Assembly: GCF_002015075.1 (NCBI RefSeq)
Contig: NZ_MUXZ01000030.1
Coordinates: 1-51,001, forward strand
DNA length: 51,001 bases
DNA from: Canicola haemoglobinophilus
GTDB taxonomy: Bacteria; Pseudomonadota; Gammaproteobacteria; Enterobacterales; Pasteurellaceae
Direction of reading: 5' to 3'
The position numbers and the translations under genes are program-made. The notes beneath the pieces were generated by a model. That model was not told where the DNA came from and searched no databases. It saw only the letters and a list, made by a program, of their open reading frames with translations. This document shows positions 33,273 through 42,207 of this stretch, piece by piece; within the stretch, counting starts at the first letter, position 1; the number at the start of each line of letters is the position of its first letter.

Positions 33273-35072
33273 ATGACTGAAACAACAATAACTTTTAATG
33301 AATTAGGTTTACCTGAATTCATTCTTAATGCTGTGTCCGAAATGGGCTTTTCAATTCCTTCTCCAATTCAACAAGCTTGTATTCCCCATTTATTAAATGG
33401 GCATGATGTGCTTGGTATGGCACAAACTGGGAGTGGAAAAACCGCAGCATTTTCTCTGCCGCTCTTAGCACAAATTGATACAAACAAAAAATATCCACAA
33501 ATGCTAGTTATGGCACCAACCCGTGAGCTAGCCATTCAAGTCGCTGATGCTTGTGAACAATTTGTCAAATTTTCTAAAGGTATGCGCATTGTTACTTTGT
33601 ATGGTGGACAACGCTACGACATCCAATTACGTGCATTAAAACAAGGTGCACAAGTTGTAGTGGGAACACCTGGGCGTATTTTGGATCATATTCGCCGTGG
33701 CACATTAGATTTATCTAATTTGCAGTCTATTGTATTAGATGAAGCGGATGAAATGTTACGTATGGGCTTTATTGATGACGTTGAAACTGTCATGGCTGAA
33801 CTTCCAGAGGAACATCAGACCGCACTTTTCTCTGCAACAATGCCAGAGCCAATCAGACGTATTACGAAGCGTTTTATGCGTAATCCGAAAGAGGTCAAAA
33901 TTCAATCAACACAGCGTACTGCGCCAGATATTGCACAAAGTTGCTGGTATGTTCATGGTTTCCGTAAAAATGATGCTTTATTGCGTTTCTTAGAAGTTGA
34001 AGATTTTGATGCTGCGATCATTTTTACTCGTACTAAAACAGGCACATTAGATGTGACAGAACTACTGGAAAAACATGGTTTCCGTGCAGCTGCATTAAAT
34101 GGAGATATGACACAACAATTGCGTGAACAAACGTTAGATCGTCTGCGTAATGGTAGCTTGGATATTCTCGTTGCTACAGATGTGGCAGCTCGTGGTTTAG
34201 ATGTGGAGCGTATTAGTTTAGTTGTGAATTATGATATTCCACTTGATGCCGAGAGCTATGTTCACCGTATTGGTCGTACAGGTCGTGCAGGTCGTGCAAT
34301 TTTATTTGTTGAGCCAAAAGAGCGCCGTTTATTAGGTAATATTGAACGCTTGATGAAAAAGCCGATTGAAGAAGTTGAAATACCTAATCATCTTGCGTTG
34401 CAAGAATGCCGCCGTAAGAAATTTGTGGCTAAAATCACTAAACAATTAGAGCATCATGATTTAGAACAATATCGTAGTTTATTAGAAGATCTCTTTACTG
34501 CTGATCAAGATCAAGAAGATATTGCGGCTGCAATGTTGATGTTATTACAAGGTAAACAAAAACTTATTCTTCCTGAAGATCCTGTTATAGAAAAACGTTC
34601 ACGCCGTAATGAGCGAAGTGAGCGTGGCGATCGCAGAGGGAGAGAAAATCCACGTTCTGCAGAGCGCCGTGGTTATGGTAATCCACAGCCAATGGATCTA
34701 TATCGTATTGAAGTCGGAAGAGGCGATGGGGTGGAAGTCCGCCACATTGTTGGAGCAATTGCCAATGAGGGTGATATTCAAAGCCGTTATATCGGACATA
34801 TTAAACTCTATGACGATTATTCAACAATTGAATTGCCACAAGGTATGCCAAAAGAGTTGCTACAAGTTTTTGCTAAAACTCGTGTAATGAATAAGCAAAT
34901 GCGCATGTCTTTTGTAAGTGCGGTCAATTCTGGTGGAGAATTTAAAGGTCGCCAAGGAGAAAAACGAAAAGGGCGCAATGAGCGTGAATTTCGTGGTGAA
35001 CGTAAATTTAACGAAAAAAATAACCGCTCTTTTTCGGAAGGTCGTAAAGAGCGTAGAGAAAGACGTCGATAG
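33273..35072 (+). CDS. deaD: DEAD-box RNA helicase DeaD (CsdA)
   Basis: ATP-dependent RNA helicase acting in ribosome assembly and cold-adapted mRNA decay. The 599-residue protein has the Q motif (FNELGLPEFI...SPIQQACIP), motif I AQTGSGKTAAF, Ia APTRELAIQ, Ib GTPGRI, II DEAD, III SAT, and VI HRIGRTGRAGR. A C-terminal DbpA-type RNA-binding domain (VEVRHIVGAIANEGDIQSRYIG) is followed by a basic R/K/G-rich tail. The ATG at 33273 is preferred over an upstream TTG at 33240, since MTETTITFNELGL matches the family start. It ends at a terminator at 35082-35104. Confidence 0.95.
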   Translation: MTETTITFNELGLPEFILNAVSEMGFSIPSPIQQACIPHLLNGHDVLGMAQTGSGKTAAFSLPLLAQIDTNKKYPQMLVMAPTRELAIQVADACEQFVKFSKGMRIVTLYGGQRYDIQLRALKQGAQVVVGTPGRILDHIRRGTLDLSNLQSIVLDEADEMLRMGFIDDVETVMAELPEEHQTALFSATMPEPIRRITKRFMRNPKEVKIQSTQRTAPDIAQSCWYVHGFRKNDALLRFLEVEDFDAAIIFTRTKTGTLDVTELLEKHGFRAAALNGDMTQQLREQTLDRLRNGSLDILVATDVAARGLDVERISLVVNYDIPLDAESYVHRIGRTGRAGRAILFVEPKERRLLGNIERLMKKPIEEVEIPNHLALQECRRKKFVAKITKQLEHHDLEQYRSLLEDLFTADQDQEDIAAAMLMLLQGKQKLILPEDPVIEKRSRRNERSERGDRRGRENPRSAERRGYGNPQPMDLYRIEVGRGDGVEVRHIVGAIANEGDIQSRYIGHIKLYDDYSTIELPQGMPKELLQVFAKTRVMNKQMRMSFVSAVNSGGEFKGRQGEKRKGRNEREFRGERKFNEKNNRSFSEGRKERRERRR

Positions 35073-35081
35073 ATCAAAATC

Positions 35082-35104
35082 AGGGGCTTTTGGCCCCTAT
35101 TTTT
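35082..35104 (+). terminator. Terminator of deaD
   Basis: AGGGGC / GCCCCT (35082-35087, 35093-35098) form a stem with a TTTTG loop, followed by ATTTTT. Confidence 0.8.
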
Positions 35105-35165
35105 AAGCCCTAAAAATTTGTATCAACAGTTCTTAAGTAGCTGTTAGTAATATGCTAGAGTATAG

Positions 35166-36416
35166 ATGATGTTGTATAAGTGGATATTAGCCTTAAAAAA
35201 ACCGAGTAATCAACTCTGGCTAACGCCAACTTACTGGACAGTGATTACCAGTCTTTTTGTGTTTTCACTGCGTTTAGGGGAGGAAACACTCCCACATAAT
35301 ATTTTGCCCAATATAACCAAAGATGTTCTGGGTAGTTTATTGAATGTAGTTGCATCTAGTATGTTAGCGGTAATTACCTTTTCTCTGTCTATTATGGTGG
35401 GGCATTTTCTGCAGCCGCAAATAGTGCAACGCCAAGAGCATTGGATTTGGTCATGGATGATAAAAGTTCGAGAACGGCTATCAGTAGTTTTATTTGCGCT
35501 TTTATTTATGCAGTCATAGCCAAAACAGTACTCGGTTTGGATTTCTATGAGCAGAATGGACGTTTTATTCTCTTTGTGAGTAGCATTATTGTCTTAATTT
35601 ATTTGATTGTAACGCTTATACGTTGGATTTATACCCTCTCTTTACTTGGGCGTTTGAGTATTAGATAAAATTGCACAGGCAGCAGCGCAGTCTCTAGAAC
35701 AATATCGTGAATCTCCATCTCTTCATACTGGATTATCTTTCGAGCCAACTTCAGATATGGCCAGCGTAGAGGCAAAGTGCTGTGGTTACTTAACTCATAT
35801 TGATTTTCAAACCTTGCAAAGATTAGCAGAGGAAAATCAAGCAAATATTCATATTAATTTGCGACTGGGTGAACTGATTTCACCTGATGCTGTTTTATGC
35901 TTTGTTGATGGAAATATAAAAGATGATTGCCTGATTAGAGATTGTTTTGTTTTTTCATCGGCTAGAACCTTTGAACAAGATCCAACTTGGGGATTCATTG
36001 TTTTAGGCGAGGCGGCACAAAGAGCATTATCTCCAGCAGTCAATGATCTCGGTACTGCCATTAACGTGATGTCGAGAATGATGTCATTATTATTAACAGA
36101 TACAAAATCGTTGGAAAATGAAGTGAAATATGATCGCCTTTCGATTTGTACTTTTGATTCCGCCGAATTAATCCAAGAGGCATTTACACCAATTGCGCGT
36201 GATGGTGCTGGTATTATTGAAGTGAACTTAGTCATGCAAAAAATATTAGCGAGTATTTGGCGAAATGTGAGAGAAAAGGATATTTCTGATGCAGCGCAAA
36301 AAATGGCACTACAAGCCATGGAAAGATCAAAACAAGAATTGTCTTTTGAGCAGGATATTGAGTTACTAGTTAACAAACATCATACCCTATTTGATTCTTC
36401 TGATTCTTTGAGCTAA
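35166..36416 (+). pseudogene. DUF2254 membrane protein gene with two compensating frameshifts
   Basis: Together three reading-frame pieces encode one DUF2254 protein. Piece one (35166 to about 35400) has membrane helices TPTYWTVITSLFVFSLRLG and SSMLAVITFSLSIMV. Near 35397-35402 (TGGGGC) the frame shifts; piece two then reads AFSAAANSATPRALDLVMDD, then KSSRTAISSFICAFIYA, the conserved core of the family. Near 35655-35662 it shifts back; piece three (to 36416) reads LDKIAQAAAQSLEQYRESP and the soluble C-terminal domain with GELISPDAVLCFVDG and ALSPAVNDLGTAINVMSRM. Stops follow each shift at 35519 and 35668. The function of DUF2254 is unknown. Either a recent pseudogene or sequencing errors would explain this. 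Confidence 0.8.
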
Positions 36417-36475
36417 GAATACAACTTACAGCTGATTAGTGATTGCAGCATTCTAGAAGAATAGATAGCAAAAAT

Positions 36476-36514
36476 AAACCCATCTCTATTTCTTTGTTGA
36501 GATGGGTTTTTTGT
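36476..36514. terminator. Bidirectional terminator between the DUF2254 gene and infA
   Basis: An 11-bp perfect stem AAACCCATCTC / GAGATGGGTTT (36476-36486, 36499-36509) is followed by a T run rightward and preceded by an A-rich tract for the leftward infA transcript. Confidence 0.88.
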
Positions 36515-36527
36515 TTAGCAAGAAATA

Positions 36528-36746
36528 TTAACGGCTACGGAAAATAATACGACCTTTACTTAAATCATAAGGAGTCATTTCAACGGTTACCTTATCTCCA
36601 GTTAAAATACGGATATAGTTTTTACGCATTTTTCCTGAAATATGTGCAGTTACCACATGACCGTTTTCTAATTCAACACGAAACATAGTATTCGGCAAGG
36701 TTTCTAAAATTGTTCCTTGCATTTCAATGCAATCTTCTTTAGCCAT
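36528..36746 (-). CDS. infA: Translation initiation factor IF-1
   Basis: A 72-residue S1/OB-fold protein that occupies the ribosomal A site during initiation. It begins [20 protein letters not shown] and has the conserved [20 protein letters not shown] and [18 protein letters not shown]. Ribosome binding site AGAGGAATAA is strong. It is monocistronic and leftward. The glycan island begins 208 bases to its right, so infA marks the conserved edge of the backbone. Confidence 0.98.
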
Positions 36747-36954
36747 TTATTCCTCTAAATATGAATGAAAATATAAAACTTTGGGATTATACTCTTTAAT
36801 TCTGAATACTAAAAGGATTTATTCTATTAATAGTAGTTTATTTCTATTTACTTGATTTTGAAGCAAATTTGTATGATAGAAATTGCATTTATTAGTTAAA
36901 AAGTCTAGAATGTGACAAAACTTATATTATCTCATGTATAAAATTGGTTAAACG

Positions 36955-37629
36955 ATGACAAAAATTGCAATCATCCCTGCCCGAGCTGGATCTAAAGGGA
37001 TCAAAGATAAGAATCTTCAATTAGTTGGTGGTATTTCATTAGTTGGTAGAACCATTCTAGCTGCGCAAGAATCAGAGATGTTTGATGAAATTATTGTGAC
37101 CTCTGATGGAGAAAGTATTCTCAATGAAGCAAAGAAATATGGTGCTAAGGCTTTTTTACGACCTGTTGAGTTAGCAAAAAGCAATACTAGATCCATAGAT
37201 GCTATTTTACATTGTTTAAATGAGTTAAATATTGTTAAAGGAATAGTAGCTCTTTTGCAACCAACAAGCCCTTTAAGAACAGGTATTGATATTCGTAATG
37301 CGATGGAAATTTTTTTAGGGGGACATTGTAATTCTGTCATCTCTGCTTGTGAATGTGAACATCATCCTTATAAGTCTTTTATTATGCAAAATAATGAGAT
37401 TATTCCACAAAGGGAAATAAGTGATTTTGAAGCTCCTCGTCAGCAATTACCTAAAGCATATAGAGCAAATGGTGCCATTTATATTAATGATATTGAAAAA
37501 TTATTAGAAAATAAATATTTCTTTATTCCTCCAATTAAATTCTATTTAATGCCAACTTATCGTTCAATTGATATAGATACAACATTAGATTTACAAATTG
37601 CAAAAAATTTGATTGGTAACGGTATATAA
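36955..37629 (+). CDS. siaB: CMP-N-acetylneuraminate cytidylyltransferase SiaB
   Basis: Activates Neu5Ac with CTP to CMP-Neu5Ac, the donor for all sialyltransferases. The 224-residue protein is of the short Haemophilus SiaB type. The nucleotide-binding start IIPARAGSKGIKDKN, then LAKSNTRSIDAI, LLQPTSPLRTGIDI and YRANGAIYI are the family motifs. The ribosome binding site is weak. It is the first gene of the AT-rich glycan island. The same cell can degrade imported Neu5Ac with the nan operon 12 kb away, so the two pathways compete for substrate. A 271-base very AT-rich gap follows in which I see no gene. Confidence 0.95.
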   Translation: MTKIAIIPARAGSKGIKDKNLQLVGGISLVGRTILAAQESEMFDEIIVTSDGESILNEAKKYGAKAFLRPVELAKSNTRSIDAILHCLNELNIVKGIVALLQPTSPLRTGIDIRNAMEIFLGGHCNSVISACECEHHPYKSFIMQNNEIIPQREISDFEAPRQQLPKAYRANGAIYINDIEKLLENKYFFIPPIKFYLMPTYRSIDIDTTLDLQIAKNLIGNGI

Positions 37630-37900
37630 AATTTATATATAACTAATATTATTATTTAATAAATATTTTTCTCTTCTATATATTATTTTTTTATTGAATA
37701 TATATAATTTATCATTTAGAGGTTGAGTGTAATGATTTGATTATAAAGGTTTTTTCTAAGTTATCGATAAAAATATAATTTATTATGCTTAAAGTATTAG
37801 GATGCGTTTAAATAGGTGAAAATTATTTTTTTATTTTATAACAAAGAGAACTTGATATTTTGATAGTAATTTAATTGATTTAAAATAATTATATAGATAT
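37630..37900. other. AT-rich intergenic region siaB-wzx
   Basis: This 271-base stretch consists mostly of A/T runs (TATATAT tracts, ATTATTTTTTTATT) and holds no reading frame that I can support. Such AT-rich stretches are typical H-NS targets and may house the promoter for the glycan genes. Confidence 0.4.
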
Positions 37901-39106
37901 ATGGTTATTAAAGATAGTGTTATCTATTTAATAGGGGAACTATTATCCAAGTTAGTCCCTTTTTTACTGTTGCCTTATTTATCTCATAAATTAGGGAGTG
38001 AGGGATACGGGTTGTTATCCTATTATCAAACTTATCTTGCATTATTTGTAATAATTATTGGGTTAAGCCAAGAGGGAGCAGTAGCTAGATACTTTTATTT
38101 TTATGGTAAAAGAGCCTTAAATAATATAGTTAATACAGGATATATATATACAAGCTTTATTGGAGGAGTGATCATTGTAATATGTTATATTCTTAACTCA
38201 GAAATTCTAATATATGTGGCTGTGTCAGCTATTTTTCAATCATTTATTAATGTTCAATTAGTGATTAGGCAATGTTATAGAAATGCGATTAGTTATGTTG
38301 CTATACAGTTATCTTTAGCATTGTCTTTAGGTGTGTTTACAGTATTATTTTTAGAGTTTTCAGATTCTTTTCTTGTTAAGAAATATATTTTAGCTCTTGT
38401 TTCAAGTTATATTTTAGTTTGGATTATTTCTTATATTATATATTCTAAACAGATTTTAAAAAGAAAATATATTTGTTCAAGGTATAAGCTATATTTTAAA
38501 TATTTATTAACATTTGGATTCCCTTTGATTTTTCATCAGACTAGCCTGTTTTTGAAAGGGCAGTTAGATAGGTTATTTATCTATCATCAATTTAATGAGT
38601 TTGATTTAGGGTTATATTCAATGGGGTTTCAAATATCTTTTGTTTTTTCTGTATTAGTACATTCTTTAAGTAAAGCAACACTTCCTTATTTTTATGAAGG
38701 TTTAAAAATAAAAAATATTAATATAAAAAGAATTCAGAAGTGGGTAATAATCTCTCTATTATTTATTCCTCTGCCGTCATTTATTGTTTATTTTATTCCT
38801 AAGGAGTTTTTTTCTTGGTTGTTAGGTCCAGATTTTTATAATGTAAAGTATTATATATCTCTATTTTTAATTACAAACAGCTTGTCTGTACCTTATTTAT
38901 TGTTGGTAAATTATCTGTTTTATTATGCTCAGAATAAATTAATATCATGTACATCTATTTTTTCTACTATTATTTATATCTTAGTGTTGGTAATTGTTTT
39001 GCAATTAAATGATATTGAATATATTCCATACTCTGGTATTGCTGGTGCTATAGCGAATATTTTATTGTTGTATTTTATTACTGCAAGATTAGGTATGGAA
39101 AAATGA
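37901..39106 (+). CDS. wzx: Wzx-type polysaccharide flippase
   Basis: Integral membrane protein of the MOP superfamily (PF01943/PF13440 type) that would flip an undecaprenyl-linked oligosaccharide across the inner membrane. The 401 residues contain about 12 hydrophobic segments. The start MVIKDSVIYLIGELLSKLVPFLLLPYLSHKLGSEGYGLLSYYQTY is characteristic of O-antigen and LsgA-like flippases. The gene is strongly AT rich with many ATA and TTA codons. Its TGA stop overlaps the ATG of the sialyltransferase (ATGA at 39103-39106), indicating translational coupling. The ribosome binding site is poor. Confidence 0.88.
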   Translation: MVIKDSVIYLIGELLSKLVPFLLLPYLSHKLGSEGYGLLSYYQTYLALFVIIIGLSQEGAVARYFYFYGKRALNNIVNTGYIYTSFIGGVIIVICYILNSEILIYVAVSAIFQSFINVQLVIRQCYRNAISYVAIQLSLALSLGVFTVLFLEFSDSFLVKKYILALVSSYILVWIISYIIYSKQILKRKYICSRYKLYFKYLLTFGFPLIFHQTSLFLKGQLDRLFIYHQFNEFDLGLYSMGFQISFVFSVLVHSLSKATLPYFYEGLKIKNINIKRIQKWVIISLLFIPLPSFIVYFIPKEFFSWLLGPDFYNVKYYISLFLITNSLSVPYLLLVNYLFYYAQNKLISCTSIFSTIIYILVLVIVLQLNDIEYIPYSGIAGAIANILLLYFITARLGMEK

Positions 39107-40054
39107 ATTTAATTATATGTTGCACTCCTTTTCAAGCTAGAATAGCGAAAGAAATAATAAAGCTAAAATCTGAAGATTCATTCATTCATTCAATTAATGA
39201 TATCTCCAATAAATAATAAAAAATACAGACACTATTATTCATTGCTGGAGCAGGTTTGTGATGATTCTTTATTTTTATATCGTAATCAGAAACTATTCTC
39301 TTGGTTTTCTTCTTATGTAAAAATAAGAGTTTTTTTAAGGAATAAAACTATAAAGAATATATATATATCAAATATTAATGATGAGCTTATTCATATGATT
39401 GTTGATTTGTTTAATGATGCTTCTGTATATACTTTTGATGATGGAACAGCAAATATTTTGAAAACTAGCTCATTCTATTATAGAGATGTAAGATTTATAT
39501 CTTATATGTTAAGGAGGATATTGGGTATAAAAACAACTATGCATACGATAAGAAATAAGAGTAAGTTACATTATACTATATATCCTAATATAAGTAATAT
39601 TATTGATAGAACTTTTCCTATAAAGTTGTTTAATGAAATAGAAGTAAAGAAAAAAAGTATACTTATTGATAGAAAGGCCCTAAGGATTTTCTTAGGGCAA
39701 CCATTTTATTGCTCAGATAAGAAAAATCTAGATTTGATTTCTAAATTAGTAAAAGATTTGAATATTGATTTCTATGTTCCTCATCCTAGAGAAAATTATT
39801 TTATAAAGGATATTAAATATATTGATTCGGAATTGATATTTGAGGATATTTTTGAACGCTATTTTTTAGGACAGCAATGTATTATATATACATTTTTTAG
39901 TAGTGCTATACTTAGTTTATTAGAAGTAAAGAATGTTAGTTTGGTTTCAATTAAACCTATAGATGTACATGAAACAATTATAGAAAGTAAAGCTTTGTCT
40001 GAATGTTATGGTCTATTCAAAAAATTAGGTGTGGATATAGTGAAAGCCTATTAG
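39103..40054 (+). CDS. Family GT52 sialyltransferase (Lst/LsgB-like), out of frame by one tetranucleotide repeat
   Basis: CMP-Neu5Ac-dependent sialyltransferase. The ATG at 39103 overlaps the wzx stop. The first 31 codons read MNLIICCTPFQARIAKEIIK and so on, then a stop is met at 39157-39219 in that frame. The rest (39197-40054) is in the next frame and contains SPINNKKYRHYYS, YTFDDGTANI, YVPHPRENY and IYTFFSSAILSL. These align in order with neisserial Lst (NLIFCYTILQ, NEKYDYYF, TFDDGTGN, VAPHPRQTY, YTFFSGAAL). The shift is at ATTC x4 (39176-39191); three copies would restore a 315-residue protein. As it stands the product is truncated, or only translated from an internal start at 39197 lacking the N-terminal strand. 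Confidence 0.88.
39176..39192 (+). repeat. Tetranucleotide tract (ATTC)4 in the sialyltransferase gene
   Basis: ATTCATTCATTCATTCA lies 25 codons after the ATG, exactly where the two halves of the gene go out of register. Removing one unit joins ...SEDSFI to QLMISPINN in frame. Intragenic tetranucleotide repeats are the usual phase-variation device of Haemophilus glycosyltransferases, though functional tracts are normally much longer. Confidence 0.85.
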
Positions 40055-40074
40055 TTATATATTTTTTATAATGC

Positions 40075-40108
40075 TATCATCCTATCGTTTTATGGGGATG
40101 ATATTTTG
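40075..40108 (+). terminator. Hairpin after the sialyltransferase gene
   Basis: An 8-bp perfect stem TATCATCC / GGATGATA (40075-40082, 40096-40103) is followed by TTTT. The 146-base gap to the next gene may therefore separate two transcripts. Confidence 0.55.
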
Positions 40109-40200
40109 TATATGTTTGTGATTTTTATTTTATACATATTTTATTTTATAGATGACTCTCTATGAGGGTACTTCTCTAGAGTTATTTTTAAGGAATTATT

Positions 40201-41015
40201 ATGTCATTATCTGTATTATTATCTATTTATAATAAGGAAAATATCACTTGTTTTAATAAGTCTATGGTAAGTATTTGGGATTCTCAACTATTTAAGCCAG
40301 ATGAAATTATCTTAGTACAAGATGGGCCATTAACAGCCGAGCTTTATGAAAGTATTGAACAATGGAAATATAGATTATCCACCATACTGGTGGTTGTAGA
40401 ACTAAAAAAAAATGTTGGTTTAGCTAGGGCTCTAAATGAGGGAATAAAGTATTGTAAGGGGGATTATATTGCTAGGATGGATACGGATGATATATCAATG
40501 CCAGAGCGTTTCCAAAAACAACTTGAATTTTTAGAAAATAATTCTGATATAGATGTCGTAGGAACTTGGATTTCTGAAATTGGTGAAGATGATCAACTAA
40601 TTAAAGAAGAGATTCAATATCCTCTTGATCATGATGAGCTTTTTAAATTTTTTTCTAAAAGAGATCCTATAGCTCATCCGACAGCCATGTTTCGGAAAAC
40701 TTTTTTTAAGAAAGCGGGGATATATAGCTCTGAAGTTCATTTAGCTGAGGATACGTTATTATGGTATTCAGCATTCATGAATAAATGCAAGTTTGCTAAT
40801 ATCCCTTACATTGGACTACAGTTTAGAAGGACTTCAAATTTTATTTGCGGCGTGCTAATTGGGAAAAATCTTGGGGATTGCTACGATTTCGTTTATATAA
40901 AATTAATCGATCATTAGGTTATGGGATTAAATCAGATTTCTATGCTATTGCTTATTTTATTATGTCAATTTCTCCATCTTTTATTAAGAGGTTTTTATAC
41001 AATACATTTAGATAA
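40201..41015 (+). pseudogene. Family 2 glycosyltransferase, frameshifted near its C-terminus
   Basis: GT-A inverting glycosyltransferase. The intact part (40201 to about 40840) begins MSLSVLLSIYNKENITCFNK and has the donor motifs IILVQDGPL, NVGLARALNEGIKYCKGDY, and the metal-binding ARMDTDDIS. HPTAMFRK and EDTLLWYSAF (catalytic base region) follow. At the T run 40839-40842 the frame is lost, so the present product ends at 40917 with unrelated residues. One extra T restores a C-terminus reading NFYLRRANWEKSWGLLRFRL and on to a TAA at 41013-41015, a 271-residue protein. The ribosome binding site AAGGAATT precedes the ATG. The product may be partly active since the catalytic domain is complete. 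Confidence 0.82.
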
Positions 41016-41040
41016 ATGTTATTAATACAAGGAAATAATT

Positions 41041-42198
41041 ATGTCTAATTTTTTACCTTTTGCATTACCAGATATTGGTGAAGAAGAAATAAATGAAGTT
41101 GTTGATGCTCTACGTTCTGGGTGGGTTACTACGGGGCCTAAAACTAAGCAATTTGAATCTGACTTTAAAGATTATTTAGGTGGTAATGTTGAAGCATTAG
41201 CGGTTAATTCTGCTACTTCAGGTTTACATTTAGCTTTAGAAGCTGTCGGCGTGAAAGCAGGAGATGAAGTTTTAGTTCCAACATTGACATTTACTGCGAC
41301 AGCAGAAGTTGTTCGTTATTTAGGTGCTCACCCAGTATTTGTTGATTGTGATCCTAATACCTTGAATATTGATATCAATAAAATTGAGGAAAAAATTACG
41401 GATAAAACTAAAGCCGTTGTTCCTGTCCATTTCGCAGGATTAGCATGCGATATGGATAGAATTATTGCTCTTGCTAAGAAATATAATTTGAAAGTTGTTG
41501 AAGATGCAGCGCATGCATTTCCTACCTTGTACAAAGGAAAGCTGATAGGAACTTTAGATAGTGATGCAACAGTCTTTAGTTTTTATGCTAATAAGACAAT
41601 GACAACTGGTGAGGGTGGAATGGTTGTGTCTAGGGATAAAACCCTGATAGACAGAATGAAAGTAATGCGTTTACATGGTATTAGTAGAGATGCCTTTGAG
41701 AGATATCAATCGAAAACCCCAGCTTGGTATTATGAGGTGATTGAACCTGGTTTTAAATATAATTTACCAGATATTTGTGCGGCATTAGGATTACAGCAAC
41801 TGAAAAAAATTGATAGGTTTTATCAAAAGCGTTTAGAAATGGCTAATAAATATGAAGAAGTACTTTCTAGTTTACCTATTATTTTGCCTCCAAAAGCACT
41901 AGGAAATAATACTCATGCTTGGCATATTTATCCTATTCGTTTAAAAGCTGATTGTGGCATTAGTCGAGATGAATTTATTATAAAAATGTCTGAGAAAGGG
42001 ATTGGTTGTTCTGTTCATTTTATACCATTACATAAACAGCCGATATGGCGTGATAGTTATCACTTAAAACCAGAGGATTTTCCTATTGCAGAGCAGGTTT
42101 ATCAGAATATTTTGTCTATTCCACTGTTTACTAAGATGACTGATGAAGATCAGAACCGAGTTATCAATGCAATGAAAGAAATTTTTGCAGAATTATAG
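41041..42198 (+). CDS. DegT/DnrJ/EryC1/StrS aminotransferase (WbgX/PglE-like)
   Basis: PLP-dependent nucleotide-sugar aminotransferase, 385 residues. Motifs are FLPFALPDIGEEEINEV, GWVTTGPKTKQFE, VEDAAHAFPT and the PLP lysine in SFYANKTMTTGEGGMV. Expected reaction: amination at C4 of a UDP-4-keto-6-deoxy-HexNAc using glutamate. With no acetyltransferase (PglD-like) gene nearby, the product is likely to keep a free 4-amino group, for example UDP-FucNAc4N. The ribosome binding site AAGGAAATAATT is good. It opens a tight three-gene run with the phosphoglycosyl transferase and dehydratase, the same order as wbgX-wbgY-wbgZ of Shigella sonnei and Plesiomonas. Confidence 0.87.
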   Translation: MSNFLPFALPDIGEEEINEVVDALRSGWVTTGPKTKQFESDFKDYLGGNVEALAVNSATSGLHLALEAVGVKAGDEVLVPTLTFTATAEVVRYLGAHPVFVDCDPNTLNIDINKIEEKITDKTKAVVPVHFAGLACDMDRIIALAKKYNLKVVEDAAHAFPTLYKGKLIGTLDSDATVFSFYANKTMTTGEGGMVVSRDKTLIDRMKVMRLHGISRDAFERYQSKTPAWYYEVIEPGFKYNLPDICAALGLQQLKKIDRFYQKRLEMANKYEEVLSSLPIILPPKALGNNTHAWHIYPIRLKADCGISRDEFIIKMSEKGIGCSVHFIPLHKQPIWRDSYHLKPEDFPIAEQVYQNILSIPLFTKMTDEDQNRVINAMKEIFAEL

Positions 42199-42207
42199 GT
42201 ATAGCTT

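Noticed and set aside
37630..37900. Possible small gene between siaB and wzx
   Set aside because: No frame has a plausible start with ribosome binding site and a protein-like composition; the sequence is simple A/T runs.
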